Of a stretch of 64,000 nt of DNA, positions 1 through 18,060 are shown piece by piece. The stretch covers positions 11,612,775 to 11,676,774 of the forward strand of contig NC_080732.1 of assembly GCF_019097595.1 (NCBI RefSeq). Direction: 5' to 3'. The translations under genes and the position numbers were made by a program. Source of the stretch: Hemibagrus wyckioides. Taxonomy: Eukaryota; Chordata; Actinopteri; Siluriformes; Bagridae. Below the pieces are notes generated by a model that saw nothing but the letters and a program-made list of their open reading frames with translations, had not been told where the DNA came from and ran no database searches. The first letter of the stretch is position 1. Each line of letters starts with the position of its first letter.

Positions 1-2130
1 TTTTCTAAGATATTATTTTGATATTATTAGCCCATATTCTATGTAACAATCAGGATGTATTGAACAAGTATGTCTCTTTTCCAGTAGGGGGTGACAGATC
101 TTCTGTATTAGGCAGAATAGACATTACAAACACACTCTTACCTTCTTTTAACACAGGTCAGTGAATAAATGGTCATAACAATCAAACATACTCAATATCA
201 CGTATTAATTCCGTAAATTTTCATTTCCTTTTGTAAAAGTTTTGGAAAACCATTGCTAAGGTACATTTGTGGTTGTGGAACACTAAACTTGAGTCAACAA
301 TGATTACTAGTTACTCCTTGGGTTGTGTAGTTAGATTCTTAGCTAAAACTGTGTTAAGCATGAGTGATGATACAGTAATGTGATTTAAGTAATGTAATGT
401 AATTCAAGAAAACGAGTTGGTTCACCAATACATTAAGGCTGTAAAGTTTGCAGGCTGTTAATATACAATGATACAGGTTGTAATTTCATTTCAAGCAGTT
501 CTGCTTCATGATTTGTTGTAGCCATTGCGAATTTGTCACCAAAACAGTGCCACAAAGTTCCGGAGACAGTAGAAAATGGTGTCAACTATATGAAAATGGC
601 AACAGGAATAACACACATTAAAAAACTGTGTTTAAGAAATATGTTACTTAAGTAAACTGCTGTATGTATATAGGTTTACTGTGTAAAAGTTCAGAGCAGG
701 CTAAAAGCAAATATATATAAAAGTTTTCCCCCCAAAACAGATTTCGTACAGTTTACTTCGAGTAAACCAGCTTAATGTCCTGGTTAGGTCGACTACAGTA
801 GTGTGACTGTCTGCTCAATCTACACTGCACCTTTTCCACAGATGCTACTGGCATAGCAGCATGGTGTTTTTTTTATTTTGAAATCTAATTACCAAATGTA
901 CAACTGTGTCAACATTGGGGATGGGTGCAGTCAAAGATGGGCCTGCTGTACTTACAACATAATTATTAAAAAAACATGACATGAGACAGTGGAGCAGTGA
1001 ACAAACATCTTATGCACCTTGTTTCTTTGAGTATCACTATTGTACAAACATTTTGCTATGAAATAGTATGTTGCATGGTCATGACATCCTTGTACATAAT
1101 GCTTTTAAACAAAGTCAACAGCATATTAATTGTGTGAGTTTGTGATATTAATGGATTTCTCTGGAGCTTTACTTGCCTGAGTGCAAATGAAATTGAGATG
1201 GTGTATAAAATGAAGTGTGTTACGTTTTACTTGTCTGTAAAACAGATGGTGTTTTCTTCTGCGTATTTTTCTTGAAGTTTAATGACGTTTAACATCTGTC
1301 TGAAAGTGGAATTATTTTGGACTTTTGTGGAACAGAGAGCAACAGCACCACCAGGTGTTGTAAGAAAACACACACATAATGATATGAAACTAAGCACAAT
1401 CAGACCTACCAAGTCCAGGTCAGTAGAGTGACACAGCCAACAGTGACAGTCATGTCAGGTGAATACAAAGAGTAAAACACTCCTTAGATTTCATGTTCAC
1501 TGGGATTAATACACTACAGTGTCAAACGTTTGTACACACCACACCATTACATCAATATAAGGGACTTCCCTGAACTGTTGTCACAAAGCTGAAAGCTCTC
1601 TGAGAGAGAGAATACATATATTTTTATACTATAAAATATGTTTAAGGTCTTATTTTTATATTTGTAGTTTGCATGAAACTCTAATGTTTAAGTATTAAAA
1701 AGAAATGCTATGTAAATAGGTCTTTGCAAAGTACATCAATAATCTCAGGGCCATAAACTTTACTGGCAAAATGTGCTGGTAATAATGTAATTTAATTAGC
1801 TAAAAATGTGTTGTTGTATCCACATCTCTTTCGAAATGAAGTTGGGATGAAATGAAGAAAACAACAGGGTTCAGTACTAGTGCAATCACAATTGTTTTAT
1901 TTTTTATTTTATTTATTTATTTATTTATTTTGGTGGCGGGAATAATTTATCCTTTTCTATGAGCACAACAACATTAGTCTGAATTGATTTGTTGCTGTTC
2001 TAGTAAACTGATTTTTTGGCCCAGCCCATTTGACACTGGACTACATTAAAAAAACATTAGGATCATTACCTAAAATGAGTTTAACACCACTGACATTGGT
2101 AAATTGCCAGTTTAAAGTTTACTACACACA
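1..2130. other. Gene-free AT-rich stretch
   Basis: I see no conserved coding exon here; all reading frames are short and low in complexity. About 1525-1600 contains a short piece resembling the miniature-element family seen intact at 44626-45381 (the stretch ending in a CACAAAGCTGAAAGC-like motif). About 1897-1930 is a TTTA/TTTTA-rich run. Nothing else can be supported. Confidence 0.6.
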
Positions 2131-2139
2131 CAGCTATCT

Positions 2140-2416
2140 GTCGACACTGTCAATGGTATTTATAGCAGCACTCTGTAAAAAGTTTAACCCAATCTAGCAT
2201 CTGTAGGACGTGTTGGACAAACAAGTCTGATCCGTGGAGGCCCTACCTCACAACTTACAGGACTTAAAGGATCTGCTGATAATGTGTCAGTGTCAGATAC
2301 CACAGCACACCTTCAGAGGTCTTGTACAGTCCATGTCTCAATGGGTCAGAGTTGATGTGGTGGCTACATGATATTAGGCATATAGTTTTAATGCTTTAGC
2401 TGTGGTGTATATATGT
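2140..2416 (+). mobile_element. Tc1/mariner remnant, transposase 3' end
   Basis: The stretch resembles the last part of a fish Tc1/mariner element: the DNA for the C-terminal part of the transposase, then the typical terminal sequence containing ATATTAGG and a TTTTAATG-type end. The reading frame is broken by several stops and shifts, so it is dead. The catalytic region and the left terminal repeat were not found upstream. Recognised from memory of the family, not from a database search. Confidence 0.55.
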
Positions 2417-2749
2417 CACAGACCTAAAGCTATGCTAGTGTACCTGATACAGCCCTAGACCAATCATATCTCACTGTCAGCATCAGTGAGGTACAGAAGA
2501 GCAGCAAGCTGAAGAACATGATTTTCTTTTCTTTACTTATGAAATGTAGTAGAAGATTTATAAATTGTAGCAGTAAAATAGTCCTGGACTGGACAGATTA
2601 AAATAATGAGAAATGTGGGTGAGAAAGACCACATGGTATAAATCTGGTCACTTACACACTATTTAACCAAAGTACTCCTCAGGGCATGTTTTCTATCAGT
2701 CCTATCGTTTAGAGTATGTAGTTTTATATTTTGCAATGTGTCCTAATAC

Positions 2750-2754
<5 letters not shown>

Positions 2755-2791
<37 letters not shown>
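2755..2791. repeat. (AC)n microsatellite
   Basis: An uninterrupted run of AC dinucleotides, about 18 copies. It explains the Thr-His reading frame that crosses it. Confidence 0.95.
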
Positions 2792-2792
<1 letters not shown>

Positions 2793-3053
2793 GAGCCTCC
2801 TGGTCCACACAGTTTGCCAATATTTCAACTCATTCTCAGACAAGAAATTAGCATATAAGACTTTTGGGTGTGTAGATTATGTCTCTCCCACTTGTTATAC
2901 TGGCCATTATACCCTTGAAAGAGGTGCATGGAATATAACTAATAATAATAAGAGTTAGACTTTGATAGAAAAGATCTTGGGAGAGAGAGACACTGTTCTC
3001 AAGTGAGAATCTTAGAATGTTGTTGTTGATCTTTATCTCTCCAATGCAATTAA

Positions 3054-3115
3054 CATCTTGTGCCGTCTTGTATTGGCAGACATCTTGTGTTGGCAGACAT
3101 CTTGTGTTGGCAGAC
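3054..3115. repeat. Short tandem repeat, about 18 bp unit
   Basis: Three consecutive near-identical units built on ACATCTTGTGTTGGCAG; the last two are almost perfect. The stretch from here to 4140 contains no other recognisable feature and lies downstream of the kcns2 stop codon, so part of it may be kcns2 3' untranslated sequence. Confidence 0.7.
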
Positions 3116-4140
3116 GTGGCCATTCATTTAATTGGTTTTGTAAGTTTTAACATTTAACCTGTTACTTCTTTTATTATATTTTTCCTTATGTTCTTCTGCT
3201 TTAACCTAATAAACCTTTGTAACAGTGTTATTTTTTAAAATACTCAGCAATTACTGAAAGGTAGTATGTTACACAAATGTTCAGAAATAATAATGAAATT
3301 TTATGACAGACACATTTAATACAGAACTCTGCCAAGGAAAGGCCTTTGCAAGCAAGTCAAACCTCTGAGCTAATAGGACAGTTACCTAATACATTTATAT
3401 ATCTCTCAGACATGGTAATGTCACATTCGAGTAAAAACTTCTAAAACATATAAAGCTGTTTAAATTAAATGCATAATTGAACACTGACATTATACTTAGA
3501 GTACTATCTAAATACTTATTGTTTGGAACATTAAGTTAACCTATTAACAGGGAGTCAGATATTTAGTCATAAGTCATAAGCTTGAAACACATTGAACCTT
3601 CGACTGACCCTTTTTAAACCCTTTGTCATAGGAGAGCAGTGTATTATGATAATATAATTTTATATTTAGTCCTACATCAAAAGCACTTCCAAGGTTGAAC
3701 AGTCATAACAAACACTTGCAAAAGGACTATACTCCAGCATATTTTGCAACAGCATATTGATAATTTTAGTAAACATTAAAATATGTACTGATGATGTGAA
3801 GTCAACACTGATTAAACTTTACTTTACAGTTTTCAAGTACAAAACTCCAACAGACATACACACACAAATTATTTCTATTAATCATTGTGTCAGTACTCCA
3901 TTTAGCAAGTGCATACTGCCTGTTATCATGACATGTTATTGATTATTAAACACACATTAAACATCATAATTCTAAGGCAGAGAATCCTCAGTCACTATAC
4001 ACATTTGAACTCAATAAATACAGGCAACATCAGGTAAGTGGGTTTTGCTGGTAAGATAGAACCATACTACAAGATACATTGCATTTAAATATGTATTCTG
4101 ATGGAGCCATAGACATGAGTGCGCTGTCAATCCTCCTGAG

Positions 4141-5574
4141 CTACTGCAGTGACCCATTCAAGCTGTGATCACTGGGAAAACTGCGACTCATGTTGGACAA
4201 ACTTGCCATTAGAGACTTTACTTTATGTGCATAATAGTTCCTCAAGTTCACTGAAGGGACTTCCTTAATGTCCCCACTGAAATCACAGCTCCTCATGGCG
4301 ATCTCCAACTGTTTCTGCCTCTTATAAAACAAAGAAAACTTGTTAAAAATGAGTGTAATGGGCAGTACCACCACCAAGATGCCAGCAAGGATGCAAGCTG
4401 AAGCAGTGAGTTTTCCTGCAATAGACCCTGGCACGACATCACCATAGCCCACTGTGGTCATGCTGACTGTTGCCCACCACCAGCAGGCTGGAATAGTAGT
4501 CAGTCCATCATTTTCCTCCTTTTCAACGGTATAGGCCATCACTGAGAAGAATGACACCCCCACTGCTAAATAGAGCAGTAGCAGACCCACCTCCCTGTAG
4601 CTGTTTTTCAGTGTTGCTCCAAGTGATCTCAGACCAGTGGAATGACGTGCCAGCTTTAGGATTCTGAAGATCCGCATCAGCCTCAGGACCTGTGCAATAC
4701 GTCCCAGGTTCTCCAGTGTGGGGCGCCTCTCAGCCACCAGATCGAGCAGCAGTGTGAGATAAAATGGTAGAATAGACACTAAGTCAATCATATTTAATGG
4801 GTGCTCAAAGAAATGGAGTAGGTCTGGTGCAACAACAAACCTGACAACCAATTCTAACGTGAACCAGCCTATTCCAAAATGCTCCACTGTCTCAAACCGG
4901 GGGTCTTCCTGAGGCAGGCCTTCACTGTTCAATGTGGCAAAGTCACTCATGCTGTTCATACACATGGTGGCTATTGAGCCCAACACCACCAGAATAGAGA
5001 AGACACTAATGACCCGGCTGAACAGAGAGTAGCCAGGATTGTCCAACATCAGCCAAATCTTCCTCCTGACTCTTCCAAGTGGTTGCTTGTCAAACTTGGT
5101 GGCATCACTGTAAAATACTAAAATCTCATCGAAAGAAGAAGCAGTGCTTCCGTCATCACTTTTATCCTCCCAGTCCTCCTGGTATGGCTCCATTTTTCTG
5201 CAGTGGTAGGTGTTGCTGCAACAGGAGTCAATGAAAAAGTCATTGATCCCCCAGTATTCAATTTCCTGGCTAAACGAGAAAATACACAGTTCTTCCATAA
5301 CATGCAAGCGGCCTGTGTTGTAGAAATTCAAAACATAGGGGAAAAGTGAAGGATTTCGATCAAAATAGAACTCCCTTTCAGTGTCATCGTAATCATCGCA
5401 CAGTTCCAGGATAGATTCTTTTGATTGACATCGGACCAAACGGGCAAGTCGCGTCTCAGGGAAGCGAGACAGTATACTGGACAGTAGTCTCCTCTTGAAG
5501 CCTCCTACATTTATGCGTATGGCGCTATTCTCTGTGTTAAATATATGTAAATCATTGTGAGTGTGTGCAGTCAT
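4141..5574 (-). CDS. kcns2: Potassium channel subunit Kv9.2 (silent modulatory alpha subunit)
   Basis: A single uninterrupted coding exon of 477 residues, the same length as I recall for human KCNS2. The protein sits in the plasma membrane and is expected to co-assemble with Kv2 channels, changing their gating, rather than conduct alone. Visible in order: T1 tetramerisation domain (about 19-125, with INVGGF and ELCDDY), S1 (186-207), S2 (233-249), S3 (260-280), an arginine-rich S4 (290-312), S5 (327-349), selectivity filter TVGYGD (374-379) and S6 (388-412). S6 has PIT (405-407) where conducting Kv channels have PVP, as expected for the silent subunits. The frame stays open upstream for 29 more codons, but without an ATG; the ATG at 5572-5574 aligns with the human start just before the T1 domain. 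Kv9.1 and Kv9.3 fit less well, especially in the C-terminal tail. Confidence 0.97.
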   Translation of the reverse strand: MTAHTHNDLHIFNTENSAIRINVGGFKRRLLSSILSRFPETRLARLVRCQSKESILELCDDYDDTEREFYFDRNPSLFPYVLNFYNTGRLHVMEELCIFSFSQEIEYWGINDFFIDSCCSNTYHCRKMEPYQEDWEDKSDDGSTASSFDEILVFYSDATKFDKQPLGRVRRKIWLMLDNPGYSLFSRVISVFSILVVLGSIATMCMNSMSDFATLNSEGLPQEDPRFETVEHFGIGWFTLELVVRFVVAPDLLHFFEHPLNMIDLVSILPFYLTLLLDLVAERRPTLENLGRIAQVLRLMRIFRILKLARHSTGLRSLGATLKNSYREVGLLLLYLAVGVSFFSVMAYTVEKEENDGLTTIPACWWWATVSMTTVGYGDVVPGSIAGKLTASACILAGILVVVLPITLIFNKFSLFYKRQKQLEIAMRSCDFSGDIKEVPSVNLRNYYAHKVKSLMASLSNMSRSFPSDHSLNGSLQ

Positions 5575-6344
5575 GACTTGAAGCTCGTCGCAAGACAGAC
5601 GATTAAAATCCTTTCCACAAAAAAATTTTTTTAGCCTTTTGTGCAAAATGAAGAATATCACTCAGCGCTTTTCTTATAGGATAAATATTACACTCGTATT
5701 TAGAGTTGATAGTTGTGAAAGTCATTAAAAAGCTGCGCATTTCAACAGTTTCACTACAGAAATAAAAAGAAAAAAACCTGCCTGGGTGTTTTAGATGTTC
5801 ATTTTTGAAATATTCAGCGATTGGCTTTAGACCTTAAAATGCCGTCGATGTCCCAAGTGGTTAAATGATCGATTCACTCACTGTGTTAAACGATCCTTGC
5901 TTCGACTGTAGAAAGCAGCGAGTGATTCTAATAACGTGAGTCATGAGTTGAGGTTTTGGGGTTGACAGAGCACCTCCCAGACCCTTCGCTTTACGCCCTC
6001 CAGACGAATCGATGTCTGTGCGGATTGTAGGAGACTGAAGGATTTCCTTCCCGCAGCACAGTCTCCAAGCAGCACACCGTTTCCTTTTATGGCTGATATC
6101 TTAACGCGCACAAAAGAAAGCAAGAGCCACCAAAGATGTTATATTTCCTATTCTTTGTCTGTGATGGAGGAAGTCATTGCGGATTGTTCGCGCATGCCGT
6201 GTTCCTGCTCTGAAAGGGACAGATCCACTAAACCGCTCCAGGGGTGCGCAAGCCACTGCTGCTGGTTCACTATGGCGACATGAACGAAAAAATAGCCTTC
6301 TTTCGTGCTATTGGAAGAATGTTATTCTACACATCTTCAGCACG

Positions 6345-6346
<2 letters not shown>
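5575..6346. other. kcns2 upstream region (5' untranslated and promoter)
   Basis: This is upstream of kcns2 on the minus strand and is richer in CpG (5870-6290) than the surrounding AT-rich DNA, as expected for a promoter. A polypyrimidine-AG acceptor-like site occurs shortly before the ATG, so a separate 5' untranslated exon is possible, but I cannot place it. No protein-coding exon was recognised. Confidence 0.4.

Positions 6347-6392
<46 letters not shown>
6347..6392. repeat. (CT)n microsatellite
   Basis: About 22 CT units with one G interruption, about 770 bp upstream of the kcns2 start codon. It generates the Leu-Ser reading frames in this area. Confidence 0.95.
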
Positions 6393-6544
6393 ACGCATGG
6401 CGAATTAAGGGGCGGTGGGCGTTTGACCGTTCATCAGCAATAGCACAGTTAACCATAACTTATAGTTGTTATTTGTTTGATTTCAGAATGAAAAGTGTTA
6501 ATTTGTGTACAAACATTCAATCAGTCATATGGGATATACTCTCA

Positions 6545-6800
6545 TCGTGGACTTCCCTAGGCACAAATGTACACCTGCACATTAATGCAATTATCTAATC
6601 AGCCAATCATGTGGCAGCAGCACAGTGCATAAATTCATGCAGATACAGGTCACTTAACCTAATGCAAACATCTGAACTATGTGATTAGAAAAAAAAAAAT
6701 TGAAAATAGTGAGTTTGATCATGACATGGTTGATGGTGGGCACAGGATAACAGAAACAGGGCAGTTTCGTTTAGAGACACAAGGCACAGTTTTGAGTTGT
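6545..6800 (+). mobile_element. Tc1-like remnant, 5' end
   Basis: Matches the 5' untranslated segment and the start of a widespread fish Tc1 family: a stretch with GCACATTAATGCAATTATC, then AATCAGCCAATCATGTGG, followed by a decayed beginning of the transposase with an A9 run and frame breaks. It belongs to the same family as the more internal remnant at 23150-23990. No right-hand end was seen nearby. Confidence 0.6.
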
Positions 6801-7973
6801 CAGCTGTCAGTCTGGGTGAGCCTATGCCCAGAGTAGCTTCAGATTCTTTGCTTATGGGGTTGGAAACCAATGTGAAACCCCAATGTGCTCTAATGTTTTA
6901 AATCCAGCTGTACTGTTTTAGCCTTTTGTGGAGCAGAGCACTCATAATAATATAAAATGATTCTGGAGGCAAAATCTAATCATCCCTAACGAGCCTAGAA
7001 CAATCAGACAACCAGTGCCAGTCATGTCATTTGATTGACTGCTTCAGTTACGTGTCCGAACATTCCATCAGCTGTTATGTAACCGACACAGCCTAAAGTG
7101 AACAAGAACATGAACAAAATGAATAATTTTCTCCATCATATTTTTTGACAAAAATAGAAACTAAATTGTAACTACTACACTGTACTCCTCACCCACATTC
7201 CTGATGCACAGCCTCTGAGCTGACATGTTCAGATGACACTTTTCCTTTTGTAGCAATTTTATTTAAAAATATTTTGTATGTGCTGTGAAATCTGATTAAA
7301 ACTTCTGGCCAAATTCTGGCTAAACAAGAAGTTAACAGAAAGATTTGTGTCACTGTTTATCTCAGAAAATACAAGTATGTTCAGGTTAATCCTGGCTTAT
7401 GAATTGCTATCATCTACCAAGATTATTTTTTTTAGCATACTGACATTTTGTAAACATTTTATATTCAATGGAATATAACATAACCTTTTACAACACAATT
7501 TTATGTATGCATATAAAATTATTATATGCAGGCTTTCAGAAATGAATCCCAGTTGATCACTTTGGTTCAGTTCACAGTGTTCCAACAACAGCACTAACCA
7601 GGCAAGCATTCATTACACTACCATAGTTTATTTCAGCATAAAACAAAAATGTAATTATAAAAACACCCTTATATAAACAACTATTAGAAGAAAGATGTTA
7701 ATATAGATTATTCTGAATTAAAGTGACCCTTCCATTATAGTTGCATTTAATATATATTACAAATACCTTTCAGTTTATCCCAGTCAGAACCATGTATGTC
7801 AGAGTAAGAGTGCTGAACCAGTCTGCTCTATAGTTCTTTTATATAATAATGTATATAAGGACAACCTAATTTTTTTCATTGCTTCTTTATGATTCAGACA
7901 GTTACCACACTAGGAGTCTCTGTCTCAAACGTGCACACACTTCACTATGCTCATTAGTCCATTAGGTGGTGGT
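6801..7973. other. Intergenic between kcns2 and nipal2; nipal2 3' untranslated region
   Basis: No coding exon was recognised. On the minus strand an AATAAA (plus-strand TTTATT at 7627-7632) lies about 340 bp beyond the nipal2 stop codon and could be its polyadenylation signal. Another repeat-like stretch near 6900-7080 resembles fish interspersed DNA but could not be assigned. Confidence 0.4.
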
Positions 7974-13271
<5,298 letters not shown>

Positions 13272-14157
13272 CTGAAAACACACAACACATGAATCAATTG
13301 CATTGACCCTGCATTCACACTAGCAGGTGACAACAATTCATTACACAATGCTGCAATTCTGGCAACAGGTACAAGATACTTCAAAATGAAAACCTCTTTG
13401 GTTTTCACAGTTAATTGTTAATGTAATTTTCAAGTGAATGGGATAAACTATTAATAATTAATACAAATAATGTATCCAATCACAGACCACTAAGCACTAT
13501 GTTTAGCCACAGAGCAAGTAAATTATGTTAATTAGTATGTTTGTAAGTGTGCTCATTAAGCCCTGAGCAAGCTATAGTATTTAATTAGTACTTAAAGAAA
13601 GTTCAACTTTTATTGAAACACTGGCAGGCAAATGATAAGCCAGGATACCAAAAACATGATAGAAACCAGAGCATCATAAACAAATACTGTAACACTATTA
13701 AACAAATAACACTTGGTATGCCACCTGGTTTGTCTGTGTGTTTGTGCTAGGTTCAAGCTGTCAGTAATCAGGTGAGTGAAAACATGACAATAGCTGTGTA
13801 AAGTAGAGAGTGTAGTCCATGTCAGCCATGTTTAAACAGTGCATTCTTAGAGTTCGTTGACAGTTGTAGCACTGACATATTAAGCAGACACTAACAAGAA
13901 TTATTTAAAAAATGCACTTTTTATCTTTTATTTAGCATTTCTACACTTCTAAAAGTCTACATTGAAACTTGAGGGGGATAGAAACACTATGACTATACAA
14001 TTAGATGAGATTTAATAGATTTCCTCAATACATACTGAGGAATGCATATACAGCTAAGTCAAAAGCAGAGGTTTCAATGACTACTGCTAGCTGCTAGCAG
14101 AAAATGGCTCTTTGAATAAAAATTTTGATGTGTGCTATTCTGGAAACAAAATATTAT

Positions 14158-14164
<7 letters not shown>

Positions 14165-14206
<42 letters not shown>
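14165..14206. repeat. (TA)n microsatellite
   Basis: About 21 TA units upstream of nipal2 exon 13203-13271. The rest of 13272-15768 is AT-rich and has no exon that I can support. Confidence 0.95.
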
Positions 14207-14209
<3 letters not shown>

Positions 14210-15768
14210 GGTCAATTAATTTTCCATTTGTTGCCTCTATATTGTCTTCTGTATCCTAGCATCCTCATATGCTCATCAGTCATCAGTACCCTGAGCTGAC
14301 ATTGGAAAATAGTGTAGAGTATAATATATAATATAGAACAGATTATTAGAGTACACCAATGTACACCTTTCTAAACAACTAGAGTGGTTTAAACAGCTGT
14401 ACATTTTGAAAAGATTGCATGCATGGGCTCTGGCAGGTCTGTATATAATTTTAAAAAAAAAATTAGCACCATTGCTAAGCTAGAAATAGCAGGAAAATAT
14501 AGCTTTCCTGTGAAGTCATTGTGATGTGAAGATTAAATACACAGAGCCTATGACAGAATTTATAAAATAAAAAAAATAAAAAAAAGATCAGAGATAAACT
14601 GTCACAGACTTTAGTGATTTCATCACAGATTCTCTGTGGCCAAGGCAAGAGTCTTGGAATGAAAGCAAAGATGTAAGCTGAGCCCCATAGAAGAATGCCT
14701 GCTCTCCATCCCACTTTGTGTCAGCAGAAAAAAAGTTGATCCAGCCACAACACCCTCTGCTTTCCCTTTCCTTTAACAGCCATTTGATAAGGCAAGAGAA
14801 CAAAACCACCACCTGATAACAAATGCAGCCAAATGACACACAAACTCAGGTGACAACATGACCCAACTATTACTCAATTTTTATTCATTATTTGACCTTT
14901 TACATTCATGAAAACCTCCTACAGACAAATTGGACAAAAGATGTGAATCATTTTTGAAAAAAGGCCATTATTGTCTGGCATAATCTCAATAGACTTGCCT
15001 TCTTTATCCATTTCATCACTTCACAATAATAAATGCAATTATTGTATCAAAAATCTTTTATTTATTTATTTATTTAACCAGATTTCACTTTTACCCTGTG
15101 TAATAATTTGTCAGAAGGACCTCTCTGCTAACCTCATACTAACTCACACTGAAGACCACTGTTAAAATCTTCTAAACTTGCTCCTGAATATACTGCATCT
15201 GGTTGAAATTGTTTTTGTTCCATTACTGTTGGTGACTGTGTTAGTGAAATGAAAAGTGTAATGGCAAAATATTTCAGTCCAGCTGATGGAGCTGAAGTCA
15301 GCATTAGATGCTCTCTATAGTCTGATTATAGTTTGGCTAGATATTGTTTGAGAGGAAGCTTAAGACAGAGATTTAGTACAGGCCTGTGGTGAGATATATT
15401 GATCTTTGTCTGTAATTAGTAAATTAGCTGTTCTAGTTTAGATTAGGCTTATAGCATGTAGGATAGATTTATCTGTGACTGGACACGGCTGTTTGGCTGG
15501 TAGTTTGAGTTGTGGCTCAAGTTTACCTCCATGTTGAATATTCAAGTGTAGCTCCCAAGATGCATAAGAAGATAATGAATCTTTCTCTACACACTGTGTT
15601 GTAAATGAAAGTAACAGTGAACATACATTGGGGAGAACATCAGGCATAGCTGTGATTAATGTTAGATTATCATTATGTCTAAAAAACACACAATCAATTA
15701 ACTATTCACATTCATGTTCACACCGAAAGAGTTATTGTTAATGTAAAAAATAATAATAAAAACACTAC

Positions 15769-16011
15769 CTTAAAGGAAGCTTTTTCTTTGCACCAGGATG
15801 CATACAGTTTTGCTGGTGGGACCGTGCTAGAGGTCTTCAACAGAGTGAAATGCATGTGTGTACAAACTGAGTCTTTGTGCATGAACAGACAATAGAGATC
15901 TGTGCTTCTGTAGGACTTGAGGTTAAGGAACGTGGGGGGAGGTGGGGGTGGGTTCAGCACTGCTGGGTGGGATGAAGCTGTTGGATTGGGGGGTTGGCCA
16001 TTAACTTCCAC
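15769..16011 (-). CDS. nipal2: Candidate first coding exon of nipal2
   Basis: An ATG-initiated minus-strand frame begins at 16011 with MEVNGQPPNPTASS and a run of six prolines, and runs to AAG followed by GTAGTG (donor at 15768). It ends in phase 0, which fits the phase-0 start of exon 13203-13271, and its last residues (SWCKEKASFK) would sit just before the first membrane helix. No homology to the human N-terminus is visible, but that region is poorly conserved in the family. The donor is weak. The real exon may use a later ATG in the same frame or lie elsewhere. Confidence 0.3.
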
Positions 16012-17940
16012 GACACTGGAGCTATTATTTCAGTGCCTCATCCTGTGCCTACCACAACTATGCTTACAGTGTGTGTGTGCGTGTGCATGTGTGTGTTTGC
16101 ATTCAGTAATGGTATAAATCAATACATTATTATTAATCTATACGTTATACCAAACAGGAATGAGGGCATATGTCAGCAAAAAGAAGCTTTCTCTAAATGA
16201 ACATCTAACTAGTGGCATAATTCAAAAATACAGAAAATTGCTAATAAATAAATAAATAAATAAAAAACTTTAAAAATGCTGAACATTCTGATTCTATTTT
16301 GTTTTGCTTCACTTGAAGATGTAAAGTTTAAATGATGTAATGAATTTCTAATTTTTCTGTTTTATTTGAGATTGAGGAGTTTTCATTCCTAATCTACAAA
16401 TGAATTTGATTGCTAAATTGCCAAACAGGACATGAGCACATATCTCAAGAATGCTTTAACAGATTTACATTAAACTTCACACATATTTAGCAACATGAGC
16501 TAAAGTTATCAAACAAGATATGACATCATTTGCTACTTAGGAGGGCTACCAAAAATAAAAAGTGAGACGCCCTTCCTTCAAATTTAGCATAATTCCTTCA
16601 GAGCAAACATAAGTATTTGGGGTTTTTTTTATTATGGAATTGCTACAATCGTACAATCGTATTGTCTTTCTTTCTAGTTAACACTGGGGCTGAAATAGTG
16701 TCAATAGCCTTCAAGTCATTTCCTCTTCTCCTGGTGGCCTGATTTGTCGCCTGATGTATCCTAGTGTCAGAGTCAGCTGTCATATATGAGCTTTTGTAGC
16801 AGTCTTCTCTTTGTAATAATAATAATCATCATCGTCATCATCATCATCATCATAAATGCTATACTAGTCACAGGAACCCTGGATCATTCCCTTGGATTAG
16901 TACAGGGTCTCTGTTGGTTTAAACAGGATTGTTTGGTTGATCAGTTTCTCATCGAGCTGCAGCAGCTATTATCATGATACCCACCCCTTCTGTCTTTTTC
17001 TCTGGAGTTATATTACCACATTACAACACTCTGGCTAATTAAAATGTCCATTCCCTTGCAATAGATTACAGTGTTTTTTTTGTTTTGTTTTGTTTTTTTA
17101 GAAGAAATACTGCAATTTTTGTTACTTTTCTTTTAATGTAATCAAAGAAACTCTCAATTTTCAGGTAGCACTCCTTTTACGCATACCGTATGCTTAAACC
17201 AAAAATAATAAATAAATTAAGAAAGTGATGAACACCAACACATTTTTAGTAGAGCTTGTTATTAGAAATACATTAGAAGTACATCCAAAGTTATGTATTA
17301 CTATTAAGACTGGAAATGCCTTCATGCTTGTCTCTGCAATGGGTACCTCTCTCCCATTTAGAGAGTAGCTTGGCCAAAAGACCATAAGGAGATGCTCGTT
17401 TGTAACCTTTTATTCAGATTTGTTAAAACGCAGAACTAAAGAAGAGGAAAAAAAGGGTTGTTTTTTTTATGGAAATTTATGCAAAGTTTTATATTATACA
17501 AAATTGCTCAGAAATGCTTTGTGTTCTTTATTTTAAATGAAATTGCCTGCTAGTGTGCTTTACATAATCCCTCTCCGAGTTTTCTTTTCCTTTTTTTCCC
17601 AAACAATGTCAGATTAACTTTAGAAACCTGTGGGTGTTCAGGGCCTTAACAGCCAAAAAAAAAAAAGAATTCTATGTAAAATGTATTATGTCAAGTTAAA
17701 AACAGCAACAATGGCAATAAATTGCTTTATGCAAAAGAGTTAGATTATGCACACCTTCCAGTCAATCAGCAATGAGTCACATGCTGGCTTCATTCATTTA
17801 TTTTACCCATAATTTAATTAAAATATCAAAATTGTAATGTAATACAATATAACAAAAATGTTGATGTCTTATATAAGTATGATCTGATTTTAGCCTCTTA
17901 CTTAAATCCTCTGGCAGAAACAGTCTCAAACATAGCCTGT
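16012..17940. other. Intergenic, nipal2 5' side
   Basis: No coding exon was recognised. There is a short TG-rich run (16068-16098), A/T homopolymers and an ATAAT/CATCAT simple repeat at 16816-16853. A motif containing CCAAACAGGA and ATGAG followed by GCATATGTCA or GCACATATCTCA occurs twice, at about 16150 and 16420, suggesting an old duplicated repeat. Confidence 0.4.
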
Positions 17941-17944
17941 GAGC

Positions 17945-18060
17945 TCACTTAGTCTGTGTATGTGTAATTGGTCTTGGTAAACCCTACGTTGTGGGGACAA
18001 AATGTCCTTCCAGGGATAGTAAAGCCTGAAAAGCATTGAATTTTATTTGGTCCCATAAGA
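17945..18060. repeat. Fish interspersed repeat of the GTGGGGAC type
   Basis: Contains GGTCTTGGTAAACCCTA, then TTGTGGGGACAAAATGTCC, resembling a very common fish interspersed repeat. Its class is uncertain; only one end is recognisable. Short direct repeats of AGTACAATGA occur a little further on at 18410-18437. Confidence 0.45.

Noticed and set aside
5575..5661. 29-codon N-terminal extension of kcns2
   Set aside because: The frame is open but has no ATG, and the downstream ATG matches the known length of the family.
14475..14839. Two overlapping minus-strand frames upstream of nipal2 exon 13203-13271
   Set aside because: No family resemblance, no good splice borders and phases that do not fit nipal2; probably chance.
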